From the NCBI GenBank assembly GCA_002780135.1, contig PEWA01000062.1, forward strand, positions 935 to 12,327: 11,393 nucleotides of DNA. The letters are read 5' to 3'. Below the pieces are notes generated by a model. It was not told the DNA's origin and made no database searches. It saw nothing but the letters and a program-made list of their open reading frames with translations. Shown here one piece after another: positions 1 to 6,294 of this stretch. The translations under genes were made by a program, and so were the position numbers. Positions within the stretch are counted from its first letter, which is position 1; the number at the start of each line of letters is the position of its first letter. This DNA is from Candidatus Shapirobacteria bacterium CG06_land_8_20_14_3_00_40_12. Its GTDB lineage: Bacteria; Patescibacteriota; Microgenomatia; UBA12405.

Positions 1-16
1 TATTTCGAATACAAAA

Positions 17-22
17 TATAAT
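17..22 (+). promoter_or_regulatory. -10 box ahead of the S23-type gene
   Basis: TATAAT lies 32 bases before the ATG at 55. Transcription would begin near 29, so the 5' leader would consist almost entirely of the left heptad-repeat arm. A -35 box at normal spacing would lie off the window edge, so this call rests on one hexamer in AT-rich DNA. Confidence 0.35.
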
Positions 23-26
23 TATC

Positions 27-51
27 AGTTTTCAGTTACGAGTTACGAGTT
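27..51 (+). repeat. Left arm of heptad inverted repeat
   Basis: AGTT recurs at 27, 34, 41 and 48, a strict 7-base period with units AGTTTTC, AGTTACG, AGTTACG and AGTT. The reverse complement of the same motif family lies at 402-436, just past the S23-type gene, so the small gene sits between inverted arms. The arm ends 3 bases before the start codon. What is seen is the repeat and its inverted partner; that the arms bound a mobile cassette is inference. Confidence 0.8.
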
Positions 52-54
52 GAA

Positions 55-417
55 ATGCAAAACAGTATTGTAAAAGACAAGTCGTACAAATTTGCCTTAA
101 GAATTATCAACCTCTATAAGTTTCTGACCGAAAATAAGAAAGAATTTGTATTATCAAAACAAGTACTCAGAAGTGGAACATCTATTGGGGCAAATATTGA
201 AGAATCCCTCGGTGGACAATCTATTAAAGATTTTTTCTCAAAACTTACCATTGCCTATAAAGAAGCCAGGGAGACAAGATATTGGATTAATTTATTAACC
301 GACAGTAAATATCTTAACGATTCAGAGTCAAAATCATTATTACTTGACTGTGAAGAATTACTTAAAATAATCGGCAGTATTCAATCCACTCTGAAAAAGA
401 AAACTCGTAACTGTTAA
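55..417 (+). CDS. Four-helix-bundle protein, S23 / 23S rRNA intervening-sequence family
   Basis: The 120-residue protein has the size and character of the S23 four-helix-bundle family (about 110-130 residues). These proteins are encoded in intervening sequences of some 23S rRNA genes, as free-standing genes in many genomes, and as the related Avd accessory protein of diversity-generating retroelements. Four amphipathic helices can be drawn at roughly residues 7-25, 31-54, 58-83 and 88-114. The family signature is the stretch LRSGTSIGANIEES near 38-51, at the end of helix 2. There is no signal peptide or membrane segment. The gene is not inside an rRNA gene, and no reverse transcriptase is visible nearby. 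Inverted heptad-repeat arms flank it. The right arm encodes its last residues (TRNC), and its TAA overlaps the stop codon of the convergent enolase gene. Family assignment is firm; the role of stand-alone members is unknown. Confidence 0.85.
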   Translation: MQNSIVKDKSYKFALRIINLYKFLTENKKEFVLSKQVLRSGTSIGANIEESLGGQSIKDFFSKLTIAYKEARETRYWINLLTDSKYLNDSESKSLLLDCEELLKIIGSIQSTLKKKTRNC

Positions 418-436
418 CTCGTAACTGATAACTGAT
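402..436 (-). repeat. Right arm of heptad inverted repeat, overlapping two stop codons
   Basis: AACT recurs at 402, 409, 416, 423 and 430 (7-base period, units AACTCGT, AACTGTT, AACTCGT, AACTGAT, AACT), the reverse complement of the left arm at 27-51. It is one or two units longer than the left arm. It encodes the C-terminal residues of the S23-type protein on the plus strand and of enolase on the minus strand, and contains both stop codons (415-417 and 414-416). Confidence 0.8.
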
Positions 437-1700
437 TTATCTCTTCTTCAATCCTCATCAGTCTGTTATATTTAGCCACTCTTTCGCCCCGAGTCGGTCC
501 ACATTTGATATACTCACTACCCACCGCCACCGCTAGATCCACCATAAACGTATCATTGGTTTCTCCGCCGCCCCGGTGTGACACTACCGTCCACATACTA
601 TTCTCTAAAGCCAATTGGCAACAATCAATCGTTTCACTCACTGTCCCCGCTTGATTTAGTTTTACTAAAATTGCCGTTGCCGCCTTCATTTCAATCGCTT
701 TCTGCCATCTTTTTAAATTCGTTGCCGTCAAATCATCGGCAATATTAGGCATATTTCCCATTTTACTTGTTAAGACTGTCCAATTTTCCCAATCATTTTC
801 GTCGAGCATATCCTCAAAACTCACTATTGGGTATTTAGCCAGCCACGAAAGATAATATTCAATTAATTCCATTGAACTTAAAGTCCTATTTTCAATTCGT
901 AATTGATAATTGATAATTGATAATTGTGAATCCGCTACCGCGAATTCAGAAGCTGCCGCATCAATCGAAATTCCGGCGTCAATTCCTGGCACATATCCGG
1001 CATTTTTAACCGCCTCCACTAAATATTCAATCGGTTTTTCATTACTTAAAATCCCGCCGGGAGCAAAAGCTCCTTCGTTTCCCACATTGGTTGATAAACC
1101 TTCATTTTTTAAAATTTTCTTTAATGCCTCATATATTTCCAACTGTGTTCTGATATGCTCAGCCGCACTTTTCACCCCCAAACTCGATACTAGGTACTCC
1201 TGTATATCAGTACTATTATCAGCGTGCTTTCCGCCTTCTATCATTACCACCATTGGTTTTGGTAAAGTATTGGTCGGGTCCAATTTATAAACTTTTTGGA
1301 GATACTTATATAATGGTAACTTTTCCTCTTCTGCTTCTGCCTTTGCCACTGCCATACTTACTCCTAGAATTGAATTTCCTCCCAATTTTGTCTTATACTC
1401 CGTTCCGTCCAGATTTATCATTTTTTCATCGATAGTCCTTTGTCCGCTGGCCTCAATTCCCGCTATCTCCGGTCCAATAATACTATTAATATTCATAACG
1501 GCACCCAACATTCCTCTACTGTTGTATCTTTTTTCATCACCATCTAATAGTACCGTTGCCTCGTAACTACCCGACGACACCCCATAACTTACCGACGCCT
1601 CTCCTATTACTCCTGACTCCAAGGTTGCTGTTACCTCCACACTTGGCGCCCCACCCGAGGCCAAAATTTCTCTGGCCGCTATTGTTTTGATTTTCGACAT
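414..1700 (-). CDS. eno: Enolase (phosphopyruvate hydratase), divergent, with repeat-encoded segments
   Basis: Enolase converts 2-phosphoglycerate to phosphoenolpyruvate in glycolysis, in the cytoplasm. At 428 residues the length is normal. Catalytic and metal-binding residues can be aligned: H159 and E168 (GGKHADNSTDIQEY), E209 (VGNEG), D247 (SIDAAASEF), E296 (SFED), D322 (ADDL), K347 (VKLNQAG), H375-R376 and K399 (EYIKCG). Several usual loop motifs are altered: ASGGAPSVE for DSRGNPTVE, SYGVSSGSYE for PSGASTGSRE, SHRGGGET for SHRSGET, and a shortened segment after K399. Residues 258-271 come from a heptad repeat that replaces the usual variable hairpin, and the last residues (INQLSVTS) come from the right repeat arm, so the normal C-terminal tail is missing. 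The ATG at 1700 begins the conserved first strand (KIKTIAAREIL). There is no adjacent SD site; the -10 box lies 5 bases upstream, suggesting a leaderless transcript. Confidence 0.93.
   Translation of the reverse strand: MSKIKTIAAREILASGGAPSVEVTATLESGVIGEASVSYGVSSGSYEATVLLDGDEKRYNSRGMLGAVMNINSIIGPEIAGIEASGQRTIDEKMINLDGTEYKTKLGGNSILGVSMAVAKAEAEEEKLPLYKYLQKVYKLDPTNTLPKPMVVMIEGGKHADNSTDIQEYLVSSLGVKSAAEHIRTQLEIYEALKKILKNEGLSTNVGNEGAFAPGGILSNEKPIEYLVEAVKNAGYVPGIDAGISIDAAASEFAVADSQLSIINYQLRIENRTLSSMELIEYYLSWLAKYPIVSFEDMLDENDWENWTVLTSKMGNMPNIADDLTATNLKRWQKAIEMKAATAILVKLNQAGTVSETIDCCQLALENSMWTVVSHRGGGETNDTFMVDLAVAVGSEYIKCGPTRGERVAKYNRLMRIEEEINQLSVTS
894..925 (-). repeat. In-frame heptad repeat inside enolase
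   Basis: AATT recurs at 894, 901, 908, 915 and 922 with the same 7-base period and the same variable triplets (CGT, GAT) as the arms around the S23-type gene, with AACT changed to AATT. In the enolase frame it reads approximately SQLSIINYQLRIEN (residues 258-271). Because 21 bases make three units, the array stays open across the frame. Confidence 0.8.
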
Positions 1701-1705
1701 GACTA

Positions 1706-1711
1706 ATTATA
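1706..1711 (-). promoter_or_regulatory. -10 box of eno, positioned for a leaderless mRNA
   Basis: On the minus strand TATAAT ends 5 bases before the eno ATG at 1700, so transcription would start at about the A of the start codon. No convincing -35 hexamer is seen at 16-18 bases. A purine-rich AAGGGGGAG lies too far upstream (more than 20 bases) to serve as an SD site for this ATG. The element is arranged back-to-back with the groESL promoter. Confidence 0.5.
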
Positions 1712-1727
1712 TACATTTTTCTCCCCC

Positions 1728-1755
1728 TTGACGCCGCCACCTACTTAGCTATAAT
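1728..1755 (+). promoter_or_regulatory. Sigma70-type promoter of groES-groEL
   Basis: TTGACG at 1728-1733 and TATAAT at 1750-1755 are separated by 16 bases, a near-consensus housekeeping promoter facing groES. The CIRCE-like operator begins 2 bases after the -10 box and so covers the expected start of transcription near 1762. Confidence 0.8.
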
Positions 1756-1756
1756 A

Positions 1757-1783
1757 TTAGCAGTCAACTGCCTCGACTGATAA
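1757..1783 (+). promoter_or_regulatory. Variant CIRCE operator (HrcA binding site)
   Basis: TTAGCAGTC, a 9-base spacer and GACTGATAA form a 9-N9-9 inverted repeat. Canonical CIRCE is TTAGCACTC-N9-GAGTGCTAA. The arm length, spacer length and TTAGCA/TAA ends match. The seventh base is C-to-G in the left arm with the matching G-to-C in the right arm, so symmetry is kept; there is one unmatched base (A for C) in the right arm. Its place over the transcription start of groESL is where HrcA represses heat-shock operons in many bacteria. The geometry is seen; HrcA control is inferred. Confidence 0.8.
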
Positions 1784-1802
1784 GCTTGGTTTATCATTTT
1801 TT
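1778..1802 (+). promoter_or_regulatory. Leader hairpin followed by T6 in the groES 5' region
   Basis: TGATAAGC and GTTTATCA can pair (8 pairs, one G-U) around a TTG loop, followed by six T. It overlaps the right CIRCE arm. The shape resembles a weak intrinsic terminator or attenuator, but the stem is AT-rich and its effect is uncertain. Confidence 0.3.
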
Positions 1803-1827
1803 AATTTATTTATTAATTATATCTTTT

Positions 1828-2133
1828 ATGTCCAAATCAAAAATCATTCCCGCTTCGGGTTACCTTTTAGTTAAACCCCAAAAACAGGAAAAAACCACCA
1901 GCTCCGGTATAGTTCTCCCTGATTCTCATGAAGATAAGCCCCAACAAGGTGAAGTCCTAGCCGTCGGAGACACCATGCTCACCGACTATGGCACCAAAAG
2001 GGAATCTCCCTGTAAAATTGGTGATACCGTTATTTACCGCGAATGGGGTGGTAAAGAATACAAGGAAAACAACATCGATTTATTACTTCTCAAATTCGAC
2101 GACGTCATGGCCACAATTTCAGCCAAAGGCTGA
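1828..2133 (+). CDS. groES: Co-chaperonin GroES (Hsp10)
   Basis: GroES forms the seven-subunit lid of the GroEL folding chamber in the cytoplasm. The 101-residue product has the usual length. It shows the N-terminal IIPASGYLLVKP strand, the mobile loop with the GroEL-contacting tripeptide region (SSGIVLP, residues 26-31), the G-EVLAVGD segment (41-48), a roof-loop region and the C-terminal strand ending LLLKFDDVMATI. I chose the ATG at 1828 because it begins the conserved first strand; an upstream TTG at 1786 in the same frame would add 14 hydrophobic, unrelated residues and would lie in the leader hairpin. No SD site is visible in the AT-rich 5' region. groES is the first gene of the operon, 88 bases ahead of groEL, and is probably repressed through the variant CIRCE site. 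Confidence 0.97.
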   Translation: MSKSKIIPASGYLLVKPQKQEKTTSSGIVLPDSHEDKPQQGEVLAVGDTMLTDYGTKRESPCKIGDTVIYREWGGKEYKENNIDLLLLKFDDVMATISAKG

Positions 2134-2148
2134 TCCGCCTATGGCGGA
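2134..2148 (+). repeat. Perfect hairpin directly after the groES stop
   Basis: TCCGCC-TAT-GGCGGA forms a 6-pair GC-rich stem starting on the base after the TGA. No T-run follows, so it is not a classical terminator. It could protect the groES message end or be a small repeat of a dispersed family. Confidence 0.55.
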
Positions 2149-2176
2149 AAATAATTCACCTTTAAAAATTTATTAA

Positions 2177-3892
<1,716 letters not shown>

Positions 3893-3898
3893 TAAATC

Positions 3899-3939
3899 CG
3901 TCATTGCGAGCGTAAAGCGAAGCAATCTCCACATTGTGG
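3899..3939 (+). repeat. REP-like dispersed repeat (CGTCATTGCGAG type)
   Basis: CGTCATTGCGAGC, a short spacer and GCGAAGCAATCTC form an imperfect palindrome of a type found dispersed in many bacterial genomes (CGTCATTGCGAG...GAAGCAATC). A small CCACA-T-TGTGG palindrome adjoins it. It lies between the groEL stop and the terminator, a typical place for such elements. Confidence 0.7.
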
Positions 3940-3953
3940 TAATCTTAGTTATC

Positions 3954-3980
3954 AAAAGCCCCTCTTCTAGGGGCTTTTTT
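3954..3980 (+). terminator. Bidirectional intrinsic terminator between groEL and the S41 gene
   Basis: AAAAGCCCCT, loop CTTCT and AGGGGCTTTT form a perfect 10-pair stem followed by more T on the plus strand. On the minus strand the stem is followed by TTTTGATAAC, so it can also end leftward transcripts. The TAG stop of the leftward S41 gene (3967-3969) lies in the loop and right arm, so half the hairpin is coding sequence (last residues KSP). Confidence 0.9.
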
Positions 3981-5205
3981 GTTGATATATCTCTTCAATT
4001 GCTCTCACCATCCCCGGATAATTATATTTTTTAAGAAGTTCTTTCTTCCAGTTTGGGTCTTTGATGCTGATTTGCGGATCGACGCCGCGGCCCTCGATTG
4101 GCTGACCATCATCCCGCAGGGTCACTCGATTCACCAAAAAAACCGAATACGTTTCTCCTTCCGAAATTTGGTTTTGCAGGGGATAGACTTTTTCCACTGT
4201 TCCCCAACCCCGGGTAGTCGTCCCCAAGACTACTCCCACGTTATATTTTTTGAGGGTACTGGCCATCACTTCCGCCGTTGATTGGGAATTTTCATCAATT
4301 AAAATTATGACTTTGTTGTAACGTACTAAACTATTCATCCAGCCAATTTTTGTTTTAAAATCCTCCTTTTCTCCCTGATGGTAAAACTGATAAGCATAAG
4401 TATCCATGCCGATAAATGGACCCAAAAAGTAGGGGAGTCCATCAATAGCACCGCCGATGTTTCCTCTCAAATCGAAAATCAAGGTATCTAAGGTTTCACC
4501 TTCATCAACTTTTTGGGTCACCCGGGCAAACTCTTCCAAAGTTGTTGGCGAGAATTTAGTTAAGTGCACATAAAAAATTTGGGGATTTAACAATTTGTAT
4601 TCAATCGTTGGTTCTACCCCGGATACCACATACACTTTTCTGGCCGGTTCATCTTTTAACACCTCGTAGGCCTTTTTCACTTCCGCTTTTTGAGCTGTAG
4701 TTGTGGCTTCCTTCGTCTTTTGAGTAAAAGCCTCAACTATTTTTTTATCATCGGCACTTTTATCTATTCCTAATGTCGCCAAACGATCAGTTCCGGGTTC
4801 AACATTATTGACCGCATTACTTAATGCCTTCTCATCTTTTTGGGCATATAGGCGTGACCGCCCAAAGGGTTGCAGGTTGGCCAACACCATATCCCCCAAA
4901 GTGGTAATAAATTCTTTCTTTTTATCTTCGCCTATTTTTAAATCGTCTATTAATTTTCCTACCCCGTTTTTATCTTTACTTACCAGTGTATTTGTTTTTC
5001 CGCTTAACTTATTTATCGCCAAAAGATAGATATTACTCAATTGCTCGTCACTAATCTTTTCCCAATAGTTTGTTTGTACCTGATCATATATTTCCAGGGA
5101 AAATGCCAAATATTTATCCTGAATTTTATTTTCTGTTTTCCATATTCCTACTCCGATTCCGGAAACCAGGACTACCAGCAATAGTATTAATCCAATCTTC
5201 TTCAT
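3967..5205 (-). CDS. S41-family (Ctp-like) peptidase homologue lacking the catalytic lysine
   Basis: This 412-residue protein has one N-terminal membrane segment (about 4-22), so the body is likely outside the membrane. A helical region (25-135) is followed by a J-like segment at about 141-193 (LATLGIDKSADDKKI, then AYEVLKDEPARKVY) without the HPD tripeptide. The S41 core follows, with TLIFDLRGNIGGAID (241-255), S309 in NSQSTAEV, and IEGRGVDPQISI near the end. Carboxy-terminal processing proteases use a Ser-Lys dyad, and CtpB also uses Gln (GKGTVQ). Here that motif reads GWGTVE, so the lysine is W334 and the glutamine E338, while the 25-residue Ser-Lys spacing is kept. I see no PDZ domain. 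It may be a pseudoprotease with a binding role, or use unusual chemistry. The ATG at 5205 gives the signal anchor; no SD is seen. It diverges from the MEMO gene. Confidence 0.85.
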   Translation of the reverse strand: MKKIGLILLLVVLVSGIGVGIWKTENKIQDKYLAFSLEIYDQVQTNYWEKISDEQLSNIYLLAINKLSGKTNTLVSKDKNGVGKLIDDLKIGEDKKKEFITTLGDMVLANLQPFGRSRLYAQKDEKALSNAVNNVEPGTDRLATLGIDKSADDKKIVEAFTQKTKEATTTAQKAEVKKAYEVLKDEPARKVYVVSGVEPTIEYKLLNPQIFYVHLTKFSPTTLEEFARVTQKVDEGETLDTLIFDLRGNIGGAIDGLPYFLGPFIGMDTYAYQFYHQGEKEDFKTKIGWMNSLVRYNKVIILIDENSQSTAEVMASTLKKYNVGVVLGTTTRGWGTVEKVYPLQNQISEGETYSVFLVNRVTLRDDGQPIEGRGVDPQISIKDPNWKKELLKKYNYPGMVRAIEEIYQQKSP

Positions 5206-5212
5206 TACTATC

Positions 5213-5218
5213 TATAAT
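5213..5218 (+). promoter_or_regulatory. -10 box ahead of the MEMO-family gene
   Basis: TATAAT lies 15 bases before the ATG at 5234, implying a leader of only about 9 bases. It sits in the 28-base gap between the divergent S41 and MEMO genes. No good -35 box is seen, so the call is tentative. Confidence 0.4.
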
Positions 5219-5233
5219 AAGCTATCGTCAAAC

Positions 5234-6294
5234 ATGTTTTCCTGGCTATATTTACTTTTCTTTGCCTCTCTTCTTGGTTTTGTTTTTCTCCCCGAGTAGT
5301 CATTGTTCCTCATCACAACATTGTTGCCGATATTCGGTCTAAATTTTTTCAAAAAATCCGATTCTTGCGTCCTATTACCAAAAAAATTGTTATCATCGGC
5401 CCTGATCACTTCAGTATCAACCAAAAACAAATTTCTTTCACTGACACTCCCTGGTCTTTGTCTGATTCCCAAATTCCCTACGACCGTTCTTTCGATTCTT
5501 CCGGGATTACTGGAAATGACCGACTATTAAAAAATGACCATACTATCTATAATCTTCTGCCAGATCTAAAAAAATTTTTTCCCCGTGCCACCCTGGTTCC
5601 TATTCTTATCGGTCAAAAACTTTCTCCTTCCGACCTTGAACCCCTTTATCAAAAAATTAACAATTACTGCCACTTCGACTGTCTTTTAATTGCCTCTGTC
5701 GATTTTTCCCATTATCTGCCCGCCTCTCTGGCCGAGGTTCACGACGCCTTCACCCTGTCTGCTCTTCAATCCCTCAACTTGAATAAAATTTTATCCTCTG
5801 AAGTCGATTCTCCTCAATCTCTCTATCTTGTTTCCCGTTTTGCTAAAGATAAAAAACTTTCTTTTTCTATCTCTAATCACACCAATTCCGGAGTGATATT
5901 AAAGAATCCCGACATCGAAACCACCACCCATTTTTTTGCCTCTTTTTCAAAAAAATTTATTAGTTTAGAAAAACCACCCGTTTCTACCAAACTCGAGCTT
6001 CCTTTTTCTATTGACCGATCAAGAAATTTAAACACTCTCGGTGATCGTTTTTTTTATGGCGTTGACGATATTTCCACTGTCTCCAACTCCAATAATTTTG
6101 CCGTTACCGTCACTAAATCTGAAAATACCACTACCCAAGCTTTTTTTCCTTTATTAAAAGTAGGGGACACAGTCTCTTTTATCCGCGGTGATGCTAAAAC
6201 CGCTCTGATAAAAAATTATTTTGATTCCATTATTGACCCTTCCGTCACCAAAGATCATTTTTGGGGTACACTAACTTATGAAAGCAAAAATTAA
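5234..6294 (+). CDS. MEMO-family protein (AmmeMemoRadiSam protein B type), split by a -1 frameshift
   Basis: MEMO-like proteins share the fold of class III extradiol dioxygenases and carry conserved metal-site-like histidines; their reaction is unsettled. The ATG at 5234 opens a signal peptide (MFSWLYLLFFASLLGFVFLP) that meets TAG at 5297. Moving back one base in the C-run 5290-5293 gives RVVIVPHHNIVAD and an open frame to 6294, about 353 residues in all. Family motifs in the joined protein are PHHN (26-29), VIIGPDHF (53-60), NDHTIYNLLP near 101-110, SVDFSHY (155-161) and NHTNSG (215-220). The frame holding these motifs has no ATG, GTG or TTG before the PHH motif; a TTG at 5365 would delete it. 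The last 100 or so residues match nothing I recognise. It overlaps the next gene by 17 bases. Neither AMMECR1 nor the radical-SAM partner is in the window. A true mutation, a sequencing error or programmed slippage are all possible. Confidence 0.82.

Noticed and set aside
55..417. Diversity-generating retroelement (Avd accessory protein)
   Set aside because: The S23 fold is shared with Avd, but no reverse transcriptase, template repeat or variable target gene is visible in the window.
27..436. CRISPR array from the regularly spaced AGTT/AACT repeats
   Set aside because: The units are 7 bases with no unique spacers; they are short tandem heptads, not repeat-spacer units.
910..1435. Plus-strand open frames opposite eno, and similar ones opposite groEL and the S41 and 559-residue genes
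   Set aside because: They are antisense shadows of well-supported genes and have no family features or start signals.
1786..1827. Upstream TTG start extending GroES by 14 residues
   Set aside because: The added residues are hydrophobic and unrelated to GroES, and the TTG lies in a leader hairpin; the ATG at 1828 starts the conserved first strand.
5365..6294. TTG at 5365 as the true start of the MEMO-family protein
   Set aside because: It would delete the PHH motif encoded at 5308-5316 in the same frame and the signal peptide region; a frameshifted longer gene explains the sequence better.
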